In this document: positions 21,281 through 31,385 of the stretch, in pieces
How the letters are laid out: every line of letters begins with the position of its first letter
Numbering within the stretch: position 1 is the first letter of the stretch
DNA from: Cladophialophora immunda
Lineage: Eukaryota; Ascomycota; Eurotiomycetes; Chaetothyriales; Herpotrichiellaceae
Length of the DNA: 64,000 bases
NCBI RefSeq assembly: GCF_000835495.1
Contig: NW_015622542.1
Span: forward strand, 6,633,936 to 6,697,935
Direction: 5' to 3'
Position numbers and translations under genes: made by a program
Notes under the pieces: model-generated
The model's database searches: none
Told to the model about the DNA's origin: nothing
Seen by the model: only the letters and a program-made list of their open reading frames with translations

Positions 21281-21941
21281 TGTTCATAAGGTGGTGGGGA
21301 CTACACGATAGGTTTTGGAATGGATGAGGTCGAGTTGAGAGTAGTTATGAAGTACAATGCATCTCAAGGCATTTGCATTCGAAGGTCTCTTAGATAGCCC
21401 TGATTAGTGGGTTCTATGAATATCTCCTCCTAATTGGTCAAGGCCGTAATGCCAAGACTTTACTCTGCGTTTTTGACTACGGAGGGGAACTCAGGCTTCG
21501 TCCAACATTCCTAATTGGGTTAGCGTACTGGTTAAAGCAGTTTCAAAACGCAGTATCAACACCGAGATCCTCCATTGTCCAAGCAAGTATTCATCCATGG
21601 ATCCCAACAAGTGTATGGCCTCCTCGCCGGATACAACCAGCGATCTGTCTGGGCTCGTCTTGCCGGCCGGCCGTGCAATGAGCGTCCGAATCTCTGCTCG
21701 CTCTGGGGAATGGCGCAGACCCCAGGATTCTTCAAAACAAGGTTGATGATATCCGAGATGACCTCCGCCTCCTCTGGGGATGCCGGCTCTCTCCCCACAA
21801 GCTCTCGACCGGTCTCCTTTGTGGTACCAGAAATAAGCTGGGCGCTCCAACAGTGCATCGTCGAGCATTCATAACGACCCCTTCGTCTCTCGAATCTCGG
21901 TCAATCAACCAAGGGTCATCGTTGTCACCCATCGTTTCATC
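21281..21941. other. Intergenic region upstream of the sugar-porter gene
   Basis: Contains the 3' end of the dioxygenase gene and the transporter promoter. Two overlapping minus-strand open frames (21491-21868, 21556-21858) have no domain I can recognise. Confidence 0.5.
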
Positions 21942-23593
21942 ATGGAGACCAAAATCCACCGCCCGTACACCTGGAAGATGGTGCTGTACATCGTCAACGT
22001 CTGCTGGGCGTCGGCGGCGTACGGCTATGCCAGCAGTATCATCGCCACCACCCTCGGCCAGCCATCTTTCTACGCGTACATGGGCCTCGATACTAACCCC
22101 AACACCGCTGCCCTGATCGGCGCCATGAACGGCCTGTACTACACAGGCGGATTCATCGGCTGTGTCGCGATTGGCAAGATCGCCGACCGCTGGGGGCGGA
22201 AGATGTCCATCTATATCGGGATTGTCATCATTCTGGTTTCCAGCGCGCTGCTCGCGGGCTCGGTGAACACGGCCATGTTTATTGTGTTTCGCTTCTTCCA
22301 GGGCGTTGGGTGAGTTTGCCCGGTCTGCTTCCTCGCGGACACACCGACTGATGGGGCGCCAGGGCTTTCATCGAACTGGCCACCGTGCCTCTCTGGATCA
22401 CAGAGGTGGTGCCGCCCGAAGACCGGGGCATGCTGATCGATCTGCACCCGATCTTCGCCAACATCGGCTACGTGATGGCGTCGTACGTGGGCGTCGGGTT
22501 TTTCTACTACAAGACCGCCGCCGGCAACGAGTGGCGCGCCCCGCTCGCGATTGGGTGTCTGCCCTGCCTTTTGTGTCTGGTCAGCATGCCCTTCGTGCCG
22601 GAGAGCCCGCGCTGGCTCCTCCTGCAGGGCCGCCGGGAAGAGGCGTGGCAGATCGTCGAGAGCCTGCATCGCTCGCACCACACGGACAACACCTCGTTCG
22701 CCGAACGGGAGTTCTACCTGATGCGCGAGCAGACCGAGTACGAGCGCACCCACAAGATGACGGCCGGGCAGATGCTGAAGAGCCCGGCGTACCGCAAGCG
22801 TCTGCTCATCGGCTGTGGGCTGCCGTTCCTTTTGCAGAGCTCGGGCGTCTTGGTCATCAACAGTCCGTAATCCCCCTTCCCATCTTTTCTTTTCCGGGGT
22901 GGATGGCTAATGGACGGCTTCGCAGATTACGGCACCCTGTTGTACAGCGGTCTCGGGTTCGGCCCGGAGCAGCAACTCCATCTCCAGGCCGGCTGGCTTG
23001 CCGTCTCGTTCGTGCTGAACTGCCTCGCCGTGCTGATCGTCGACCGCCTGCCGCGACCGGTGCTCATCACGATCGGCCTGGTCGGCGCCGCGGCGGCCCT
23101 GACCGTCGAGTGCGCGATCCAGGCGCACTACCTGGGGACGGACAACCGCTCGGCGCTCGCGGCCGGCGTGGCCATGCTGTACGTCTACGTCTTCTTCTAC
23201 GCCATGTTCCTGGACGGGCCGACGTTCTTCTACCTGGGCGAGATCTTCCCGACCCACGCCCGCTCCCAGGGCCTCACGCTGGGCATGGCCAGCTTCTGCC
23301 TCGCGGACATCATCTGGCTGCAGGCCGCGCCCACGGCGTTCCAGGACATCGGCTGGAAGTACTACCTGTTCTTCATCGTCATCACGGCCGCCGGCGCAGC
23401 GTGGGCGTGGTTCACGTTCCCGGACACGCGGAACCTGCCGCTCGAGCAGATCGCGCGCCTGTTCGGCGACGAGGACCACCAGGCGCCGGAGTTGCGGGGC
23501 ATGCCCGCGGAACCGGTGACAAAGATTGTCCAGCACGAGGAAGGGCGGACGGAGACGAAGCACGCCGAACTCGAGGAGGTGGAGAAGTTGTAG
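21942..23593 (+). CDS. MFS transporter, sugar-porter type
   Basis: Three exons: 21942-22309, 22363-22862 and 22926-23593 (511 aa). The second intron uses an odd donor, GTCCGT at 22863; a nearby GTAATC would shift the frame, while this choice restores the conserved VLVINNYGTLLY. Twelve hydrophobic spans can be outlined. Sugar-porter signatures include KIADRWGRKMSIY between spans 2 and 3, PESPRWLLLQGRREEA after span 6, and GEIFPTHARSQGLTLG in the second half. Such proteins import hexoses, but also quinate, carboxylates and other small solutes by proton symport at the plasma membrane. The location directly after a 2-oxoglutarate dioxygenase points to a non-sugar acid as a possible cargo (inference). 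Confidence 0.92.
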
Positions 23594-24551
23594 TGTGTTT
23601 GAGTCGATCGAGGACGAACCAGTCGGGAAGGAAGAGGGGGGAACAATTGAGGTGATATATACATTCATGTATGCCCAAAGAATCAGTTGTATAGGTCCCG
23701 TCAAGCGATCACCTCGCGACATCCAATGTACGCGCGAGGTTGATGTTTTTACTTTCCCCCCGTCTTCAACACAAGGGGAGCTTTGTCATCTCCATTGAAC
23801 TTGTCTCATGCACTCCTATCTGTAACTTTCTACAGCGGATCAGTCTCGGGGTCGAGCGTCAGCCTTCCTTCTAGACTAACCTCTCCACGCTGGAGAGGCG
23901 AACTCTACGAGATCTCACTTCGGACATGGAAGGCCATCAACTAATGCACATCCTAGTGCTACACAGTTTTCAACCCTACGAAGAAGCCAACGTTTGGTAG
24001 TGGTGGCTCGCACGTTTCATGGTCGTAGAGACGAGGCAGGTGGGAGAAAGTGGAAGCTCCAAGGCACGACGACCGTCTTAATATCTCTTTGTCAATGCCA
24101 TGGCATCCTATTCATCATATTTTACGACCCTATCGCCTCTGTGATGCTAATCGATGGTTTGCAATTCCCACCCTTCTTGACCCACGGTCCGGGCGGTCCG
24201 GTTTGTGTGCTCCGCTGATTCGTTGAAATACGTGGGTTAAGGAGTCGGAGCACCTGATCCGGGGGGCGCCGGGGTTCGAAGTCTCGAACACAACTTCAAG
24301 GGTGTCGACAAAGACGCAGCGGGTGGGATTCGGGTTTCAGGCCGCTGCTTCAAGCCTCGGTCGACCTCGCAAATCCTTCTAATGGGCGTCATCAGCGTGG
24401 CGGTGTTGCCGCCGAAATGTGACGACGTGGAAACGGCGACAATTGTCCCCAGCAGAAAGCCACATAAGTAGACGGGATTCCTTCAACCACCGCACCATGA
24501 TTGCGACAACATCCAAGCTTGGAATCTCATCGTACAGATCAGTGTAACGCC
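23594..24551. promoter_or_regulatory. Upstream region of the 3-hydroxyacid dehydrogenase with a paired CGGTCCGG motif
   Basis: No gene is seen. Two exact copies of CGGTCCGG occur at 24185-24192 and 24194-24201, 351-367 bases before the ATG. The same 8-mer, in paired form, reappears between the CoA-transferase and semialdehyde dehydrogenase genes. CGG triplets are the usual half-sites of Zn2Cys6 factors. Confidence 0.5.
24185..24201 (+). promoter_or_regulatory. Paired CGGTCCGG motif (candidate Zn2Cys6 site)
   Basis: Two direct copies of CGGTCCGG start 9 bases apart. Function is inferred from the motif type and from its recurrence at 28497-28548. Confidence 0.45.
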
Positions 24552-25957
24552 ATGTCGAACTCTAGGATGCTGCTTGAGAGGACGAGCACCGTCGGCTTCA
24601 TCGGGTTGGGGGCGATGGGAAACCATATGGTCAGAGAGTCCACACCTCTTTGTTGCATGGGAAGTATTTGCTGATGCGAAGCACCAGTTCAACAACCTCG
24701 TTACGAGTGCGGCGAAGAGCTGCAGCCAGTTCAAAAGTTTTGCCATTTTCGACGTCAGCGAGAACGCCATGAACCGCGAGATCCAAAGACACAAGACGGA
24801 GCATCCGCTGGTCCCCATATTGAAGTGCTCGTGTAAGGAAGATGATCCCGAGTTTGGCTATGGTCCACTGTGCTAAAGTCGAATGTAGCTCCTGCAGAGG
24901 TGGCGACCAAAGCATCATACATCATCAGCATGGTCCCCACATCGACTCACGTCCAAGACGTCTACACCGGCGAGAACGGAGTCATGAGTGCCTTGAAAGA
25001 GCTCGACCAGGAGGCACGAGCGCAAACGCTGTGCTTGGATCAATCGACAATCGAGCAAAGTGCCAGCAAGGCGGTCGCGCTGAAGATGCGAGAAGTGGGA
25101 GCCGACATGATGGACGCTCCAGTGTCGGGAGGTGCGCTTTTCTCTTCATCATGGTCCACACCACAATGCTAACTGCGTGCAGGTGTTGTAGGCGCAAGAG
25201 ACGCCACTCTTGCCATCATGGTCGGTGGTGACGAAGGGTCCTTTGAACGAGCTCTCCCGGTCCTGTCCCCCATGGCAAGAAAGGTGACACACTGTGGTGA
25301 TCTGGGAACCGGCCTCGCTGCCAAAATCTCCAACAAGTGGGTTTTCATCGATCATCATTTCGCATTATAATGGATACTGATGTTTGGACATCGGCAGCCT
25401 TTTGCTTGGAATCACTATGCTCGGCTTGAGGTAAGACATACCGTGGTCCCCCGCCCAGGAATACCCCGTGCTGACGTGTCAACAGCGAAGCCACGCTGCT
25501 GGGCAGATCTCTGGGGGTCAAGCCCCAAGTCCTCGCCGACATCATCAACAACTCCACCGGCCGCTGCTGGTCAAGTGAGGTATGTCGCCCTCTCTCGGTT
25601 CCCCTGAATACAGGTCGTGATGGAGGGTCGTTTCGTCATTGTATCACACAAAAGGCACTGACAGTCACCACTCAGACGAATCATCCCGACCCAGCGGTGA
25701 AGGTTGGGGCCGCATCGCCTCCAGCCCATCGCAACTACGAGGGTGGCTTCGTGACCAAGCTCGCCCACAAGGACCTCGGTCTCGCCGTCAAGGCCGCAGA
25801 AGGTGCCCACGTCCCCCTCGAGCTCGGGAAGCGCTGCGAGGAGGTCTTCAAGCCGTTGGCGCGTGGTGAAGAATGGGCCAACCGCGACTTCAGCGGCGTG
25901 TTCCAGGCGCTGAGCGACCTCCGAGCCCATGCTGGACCACCTCAGGCCGCGTTGTGA
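24552..25957 (+). CDS. 3-hydroxyisobutyrate dehydrogenase family protein
   Basis: Seven exons: 24552-24629, 24688-24832, 24889-25131, 25183-25336, 25398-25430, 25486-25579 and 25676-25957 (342 aa, frame kept throughout). The NAD-binding start is GFIGLGAMGNHM (residues 15-26). Further on come DQSTIEQ, the substrate loop DAPVSGG, the catalytic-lysine helix AAKISNN, and a C-terminal helical domain (GGFVTKLAHKDLGLA). These are the beta-hydroxyacid dehydrogenase signatures. The enzyme oxidises 3-hydroxyisobutyrate to methylmalonate semialdehyde in valine breakdown; relatives use 3-hydroxypropionate. There is no obvious long mitochondrial presequence in this model, so location is uncertain. The neighbouring class III CoA-transferase and MMSDH fit one pathway. 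The first intron's donor is GTCAGA. Confidence 0.9.
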
Positions 25958-26448
25958 GGAGATTGCGAGAGCCATGTAGTTAGTAGTTCCATAGCCAGCT
26001 GGGATAGACTTTTGGGAGCCCGGCACCACTCTATGAATTCTTTTCAACCGCTTAAAAGAGCTAAGGGGCGATTGTAGAGTCTTACTCAAGGCGGTGAGAC
26101 CTCAACCCAACCTCCCCCTTCCCCTCCTCGTCTCTCCTTCGGAAAAGTCCTGCTTGCTCAGGGTTTTTCGCTCACCATGACCTTCAGGCCAACTGAGCGC
26201 CGACATTGACACTACCTGAGTTGAAGGGCTACAAGGCTACGAGTGCCTGACCCCCACCCAAGAATTAGGCCTTTATACTGTGGAAGCAGTCGCGGTGCTG
26301 GAGAAACTAGAGCCACATGATACAAGTTTTAAAAAAGCCAAGGCAGATCCGAATTCATCATGATAAGTGTGTTGACTGCTACGTACAAAACCTGTCCGCT
26401 CTCTGAAAGAATACCTTTGGCAGTCGCTAGGATGCTGGAGGTTCAGCT
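25958..26448. other. Convergent intergenic region
   Basis: Lies between the 3' ends of two convergent genes. No gene, repeat or structure is recognised. Confidence 0.5.
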
Positions 26449-28215
26449 TCACGGCGCGTTCATGACGGGAGCAGCCGACTGAAGGAACGAGATCTCGTGG
26501 CTCTCGTGGCGGCAGTTGGGCTCGGGAGCCGTCAACCACGCAGGCGACACCTTCAGATCCTCAAACTGGAGCACCGGCTTGAGGAGTTCGAAATGCCCCC
26601 ATTCGCCGTCCAGGGTGGTGGTCCAGGGCGCATCGGGACCAAAGTATTCGGGAAGCGCCCGTTGCCAGGCCTCAACCACGACGGCGAGAAGCTCCAAGAC
26701 GAACAGGGATGGATCCACGGCTCCCCACCGGAATCGGTCGTCGCATTTCTGCGTCACCTCGGGGGGATACAAGCCCACCTCGGGCTCCAGCAGGAGAGCG
26801 GCGGCGGCCATCAAAGAGGCAAACACGTGGTAGGATCCGCCTTGACGGGCGCGGTCTCGGAGGGCCATCATGGTTCCGATGGCCCCAATCAGCCCAGTCA
26901 ACATGTCGGGCACAGGCAATGCTGGGAGGACGCAGGTGCCGTCGGCGTGTCCCAAGTATTTGCCAGTCACGTAGGAACAGCCACAAGCCGCATCGGCAAT
27001 CTGCTGCCAGCCGGGTCGGTCGTGGAACGGGCCATCCGGCCCATAGCAGTTCTCCTCCACGTAGACGATGCCTTTGCCCCTCTTGCTCGCCATGTCGAGC
27101 ACGTCGTGGAGACCCAGGCCTTTTCGCTTGAAGACGCCGGGACGGTAGCCTTGGACAAAGACATCCGCTTCCTGGATCAGCTCCTTCAATTTGAAGAGAT
27201 CCTCGCTCTTGCTCAGGTCCAGGTCGGCGGTTCGGACGCCAGCGTTCAAGGTCAGCTGCAGAGTATTGAAATCGGGAAGCCGGCTGCAGTTGACACGGAT
27301 GACATCTGCTCCAAGCGATGCCAGGGTCGTTCCAATAACCGGGCCAGCAATGATGCGGACCAACTCGACCACTTTGATCCCGGCCAAGGGTCGTTTGTCT
27401 GTACTCGGGGCGGGGAAGAATGGCACGGCAGGAGTCGGCACCATGTATGGCACATGTGCGTAGTTCACCAGTGGGTGTTTGGAGAGCTCCTTGTGCATCT
27501 GTGTCTGCCTCCACGCCTCTGGCGTATGACACATGGTACCGCAGAGGCCCTTGTAGACGTGAATCATCTCAAGCTGTTCCGGCCCGAACTTGCGGACTTC
27601 CTCGCCGATGACCTTGTACGCGTCTTCGCGGCTCTCACACGGGGTGGCGGGCTCCAACCCGATGGCTCGAAGGACGGGATCCGCGTTGAGCGAGCCGTGC
27701 AGCTGAAACCAGACGCCCTCCTTTTTCGTGGGGTAGCAGGCCGTTGTGCGCAATCTCAGGGGCGTCTTGAACGTGTCTTTCTCTAGGTCTTTGGGGAAAA
27801 TCTCCCCAAGGTTTCCACTCTTCGACAATTGCGGCACGGTGATGCCGTTGCGTTTGGTGATTGCAGTGGTACCTAACCACAGCGCCGCGTGATCGGTATT
27901 GATCGTTGCGTGATGGTCGGAACGGCCCCCGTCTCTCTGCTCCAGAAGTTCCTTCGCAACCACACCACACATGGCGTGTAGAGCGGCAGCAACGACGGGA
28001 GCTTTGAGCGGGCCCGGTGCGATGGGCTCGGCACTGCCTTCGAACGAGACTGAGTCCCATAGACGAGGGTCTTGCGTGAAGCCTGGAGTCGCTCTGGCGA
28101 GCAGCTCAAAGACCCGGCGTGAGTCTTTGGGGATGTCGGGAGCCTCGTTGTCCACGAATGTGCCAGGGCCCCAGATCTCCGGGCTTGCTGTTATGTGCGG
28201 GAACTTGGCAATCAT
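26449..28215 (-). CDS. Class III (CaiB/BaiF-type) CoA-transferase, two-domain form
   Basis: A single exon of 588 aa on the minus strand. The C-terminal half, from about residue 278 (LAGIKVVELVRIIAGP, then LASLGADVIRV), is a typical CaiB/BaiF domain. It contains ADVFVQGYRPGVF, GPDGPFHDRPGWQQIAD and PDMLTG with the expected catalytic Asp437. The N-terminal half (APVVAAALHAMCGVVAKEL, then DHAALWLG) looks like a partial second copy of the fold, so the enzyme may work as a pseudo-dimer. The family moves CoA between acids (formyl/oxalate, carnitine, mesaconate/citramalate) or racemises 2-methylacyl-CoA. It lies beside a 3-hydroxyacid dehydrogenase and diverges from MMSDH, which suggests a hydroxy- or short-chain acid substrate. 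The intronless 1.8-kb frame contrasts with the seven-exon neighbour. Confidence 0.9.
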   Translation of the reverse strand: MIAKFPHITASPEIWGPGTFVDNEAPDIPKDSRRVFELLARATPGFTQDPRLWDSVSFEGSAEPIAPGPLKAPVVAAALHAMCGVVAKELLEQRDGGRSDHHATINTDHAALWLGTTAITKRNGITVPQLSKSGNLGEIFPKDLEKDTFKTPLRLRTTACYPTKKEGVWFQLHGSLNADPVLRAIGLEPATPCESREDAYKVIGEEVRKFGPEQLEMIHVYKGLCGTMCHTPEAWRQTQMHKELSKHPLVNYAHVPYMVPTPAVPFFPAPSTDKRPLAGIKVVELVRIIAGPVIGTTLASLGADVIRVNCSRLPDFNTLQLTLNAGVRTADLDLSKSEDLFKLKELIQEADVFVQGYRPGVFKRKGLGLHDVLDMASKRGKGIVYVEENCYGPDGPFHDRPGWQQIADAACGCSYVTGKYLGHADGTCVLPALPVPDMLTGLIGAIGTMMALRDRARQGGSYHVFASLMAAAALLLEPEVGLYPPEVTQKCDDRFRWGAVDPSLFVLELLAVVVEAWQRALPEYFGPDAPWTTTLDGEWGHFELLKPVLQFEDLKVSPAWLTAPEPNCRHESHEISFLQSAAPVMNAP

Positions 28216-29156
28216 TTTGGAGAGGGACGAATACGTCGGCTGTCACTTGGCGAGAGAAGTGATGAAGAGCGAGAAGGGCCTGGATATATGCCCATCGATG
28301 GGGGAGCCAGCTCCTTCAACTGTACCAGAGTATCCGTCAAACTTTCCGTTGGGGAGCCGTATAAGGTCTCCGGGGCCCCGAGAAACCCCCCGCTCACAAA
28401 TCGACAAGGAGCCGAGGATACAGTGGCTGATGGTGGTTACTATCCAAAAATGTGAGATCAGCCAGACTGGGTAGGAAGACCATACATTGATAGACCCGGT
28501 CCGGAGGATCTACATACGCAGCCTATCTTGACCGGACCGGCCGGACCGGCCCCTTTTGCCTCTTGAGGGCGCAGGTCAAGGAGTGACTAAAAGCAAAGGG
28601 AGTAAGTATGGACGAAACTCGGACAAGAAGATGATAACCACAGGCTCAGCAAGCGGAACTAATCTCGATTTCTGCGCTCGTGATGACGTTCTGGCTGCGT
28701 TGGGGAGAGTTGAAGACCACCGCCGGGTTCGTCTCAAGGCCATTCGACCGGACATCTCTCGACAATTGCGACCAGCAGGTCTCGAACCTGCGTCTTACGA
28801 ACTCACTATTGCAGACCAGGTTCCGACAACGTAGCTCAATCCCCTCGCGTTTCCTCCCGACTTCGCGAACCCAACCTAGTATCAGTGATGCTGCTCATAC
28901 TCTCCGACCTCGAACTACACCCAATGAAGACATTCTCGCTGAAACAGAAACGGGACGGCACCATTACAGCACAGCAGCACGCGCATCTCTTAAATATATA
29001 AGACACCTATCCATTGGCCATGCTCTGTGTCTGGATGACCCGTCACAAATCACCCTTCCTGGCAATCATTCATCCGGATCAAGAGGCAGTAGCTCTCGCC
29101 CACCACACTTTTCAAGCCCATACCTATAGAAAGCTCAACATTATATCAAGGAAATC
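28216..29156. promoter_or_regulatory. Divergent promoter region between CoA-transferase and MMSDH with CGGTCCGG motifs
   Basis: The 941 bases between divergent starts hold CCGGTCCGG at 28496-28504 and two tandem CCGGACCGG copies at 28532-28549, which are the same motif on the other strand. No convincing gene is present. A 17-base tRNA T-arm-like hairpin lies at 28775-28791, but no full tRNA fold could be built around it. Confidence 0.5.
28496..28549. promoter_or_regulatory. Three CCGGTCCGG/CCGGACCGG motifs (candidate regulator sites)
   Basis: One copy lies in plus orientation (28496-28504) and two tandem copies in the reverse orientation (28532-28540, 28541-28549). The 9-base spacing of the pair equals that of the pair at 24185-24201 before the dehydrogenase gene. 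Confidence 0.5.
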
Positions 29157-30792
29157 ATGCCTGGCGTCTTGAAAAACCCGAAGGTGTTGGCACCTACTAT
29201 AGATCATGGCTCTCATGACAAAGTGCCCACCGTTAGGGACACTCCCAACTTCCTCGAAAACCAATTCCTCCCTTCACACGCCGAACAATGGTTCGACGTA
29301 CGGGATCCAGCCACGAATTCTCTTGTCACTCGCGTTCCACAGTCTACGCAAGCTGAACTGGAAGCCGCCGTCGCCTCTTCTCAACGAGCGTTTCCCGCCT
29401 GGAAAGCAACCTCCATTATGCGCCGTCAACAGGTGATGTTCAAGCTGACACACCTGGTGCGTGAAAACATGGATCGCCTTGCGCGGAACATTACTCTCGA
29501 GCAAGGGAAGACCTTTGCTGATGCGAAGGGGGATGTTCTACGTGGCCTCCAGGTGTGCGAAACGGCTTGTGGCATCACCACGCAGCTACCTGGAGAAGTT
29601 ATTGAAGTGGCTAGGGATATGGAAACACGCTCATACCGAGAGCCTTTGGGCGTGACTGCTGCTATCTGCCCTTTCAACTTCCCTGCCATGATCCCGCTCT
29701 GGTCGCTCCCGCTGGCACTAGTTACCGGAAACACCCTGATCCTCAAACCCTCAGAGCGCGATCCTGGAGCAGCTATGATCATTGCAGAGCTCTGCGTGGA
29801 GGCAGGCGTGCCTCCCGGCGTCCTCAATATTGTGCACGGAGCACACCCGACAGTCAACTTCATTCTCGACGACCCTAGCATCAAGGCCATATCATTTGTC
29901 GGGTCGAATAGGGCCGGAGAGTACGTATGGACGCGGGGAACTGCAAACGGCAAGAGAGTACAAGCCAATCTCGGGGCCAAAAACCACGCAGCTCTCCTCC
30001 CTGACTGCAACCAAAATCATGCACTGAATGCCATCATCGGCGCCGCATTTGGCGCGGCTGGTCAACGCTGCATGGCACTATCTGCTCTCGTTCTTGTGGG
30101 TGAAACGAAGAATTGGCTGCCCCAGCTGGTGGAAAGAGCCTCCCAGCTGAAGTTCACTGGTGGCTTTGAGCCAGATGCTGACTTTGGCCCCGTGATTTCG
30201 CCAGAATCCAAGAAGCGGGTTGAGGATCTCATTGCCAGTGCTGAAGCTGAGGGTGCTACTATCTTGCTCGACGGACGTGGGCAGAAGCCTGAGAACAGCC
30301 TGTTCGCACAGGGCAATTGGGTCGCTCCCACCATCATCACGAACGTCAAGCCACATATGAGATGCTATACCGAGGAGATTTTTGGTCCTGTCCTTGTGTG
30401 CTTGGCTGTTGATACTGTCGAGGCCGCTGTGGAGCTTATCAACAGCAATGAGTACGGAAATGGCGCTTCGGTAAGTTCTTTCTCGTTAAATGTATTTGAG
30501 TTGGCCAATACTGATGTCGTTGAAGGTCTTCACGAGCTCCGGCTCGACAGCAACATTGTTTCAAAAGTCTCTGGAGGCCGGTCAGATTGGTATCAATGTT
30601 CCAATCCCTGTGCCGCTGCCCATGTTCTCGTTTACTGGGAACAAGAGATCGGTGGCTGGAACTGGCATGGCCAACTTTTATGGAAAGGACGGCATTCGCT
30701 TTTATACCCAGTGGAAGACCGTCACAAGCCTCTGGCGCGCCGAGGACGCCCTTGCCACGGAAAAGCAGGTCGCGATGCCAACGCAGCAGTAG
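29157..30792 (+). CDS. Methylmalonate-semialdehyde dehydrogenase (acylating, MmsA type)
   Basis: Two exons, 29157-30470 and 30526-30792 (526 aa; intron GTAAGT/AAG). This is an ALDH-fold enzyme with the marks of the CoA-acylating MmsA branch: [33 protein letters not shown], and the active-site Cys305 in [11 protein letters not shown]. The loop GANxH-like segment [13 protein letters not shown] takes the place of the general-base Glu motif of hydrolytic ALDHs. The enzyme turns methylmalonate or malonate semialdehyde into propionyl- or acetyl-CoA with NAD+ and CoA, releasing CO2. No clear mitochondrial presequence is seen, unlike the housekeeping valine-pathway enzyme, so this may be a second copy dedicated to the local pathway. 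It is divergent from the CoA-transferase. Confidence 0.93.
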
Positions 30793-31385
30793 AATGTGTG
30801 AGCTAGACGGTGTACAGTGTTGTTATCTGGGATGGTCAACACTCTCAGTCCAAAAGAAGGGTCGGTATCTTTATGTATAAACATGGAACTTCATTCTCCA
30901 GGCGTGCCCTCGTAGGCCTATCTCGCTGCTTGGTGGCGAAATCATCATTGGCGGCCGCAAGAAGCAAACACTCAGTTCACACCTCAAGATCCAATCCGAG
31001 AAGAATCACAGAGGCCGTTCCAACGACCTCGCCGACACCTTCCGGATAATAATAGCCCTGCCTCGCCCTGCCCCGCCCCAACATGGCCCATTGGGTCTTC
31101 GGAGAATGGTAACCCTAATTCTGCGACGCCATTCCTTGAGACTTTGCGAGAAGAGGAAAGGTGAGTAATTGGTGTCCCTTGTTGGTCGTGGTCGCTGTCG
31201 CAGCGTTTTCTGGGGCCCCGCACTTCAGGCCAGGTCAGGTCAGGCCAGGTCAAGCCAACTCCCCAACCTCGTGTACAAGGACAGCGACAACCATTCTGTT
31301 GACAGATACATGAACAAAGAGAGCTTCAATTCAGGGACTTGACCGACTCGCAGGATTTTCTGGAGAGACGGCGGCAAGCAACACA
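30793..31385. other. Intergenic region with a CAGG(T/C)-rich repeat
   Basis: Contains the promoter of the zinc-cluster factor. Irregular copies of CCAGGTCAGG-like sequence cover about 31225-31253, and a pyrimidine-rich run covers about 31054-31080. No gene is seen. Confidence 0.5.

Noticed and set aside
21491..21868. Minus-strand frames of 100-125 codons downstream of the dioxygenase
   Set aside because: Two frames overlap each other in different phases and neither shows a family pattern; a gene relic is possible but unsupported.
22282..23655. 457-codon alternative frame over the sugar-porter gene
   Set aside because: It is Arg/Pro/Gly-rich and has no spans, while the chosen frame shows family motifs and spliced continuity.
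26497..27786. 429-codon open frame on the plus strand opposite the CoA-transferase
   Set aside because: Antisense shadow of GC-rich coding DNA; no recognisable domain, while the minus frame has a complete CaiB/BaiF protein.
28775..28791. A 17-base hairpin identical in layout to a tRNA T-arm on the minus strand (5-bp stem, TTCGAGA loop), with a B-box-like core
   Set aside because: No matching acceptor strand, D-arm or anticodon arm could be built within 100 bases upstream on that strand, and there is no T-run terminator.
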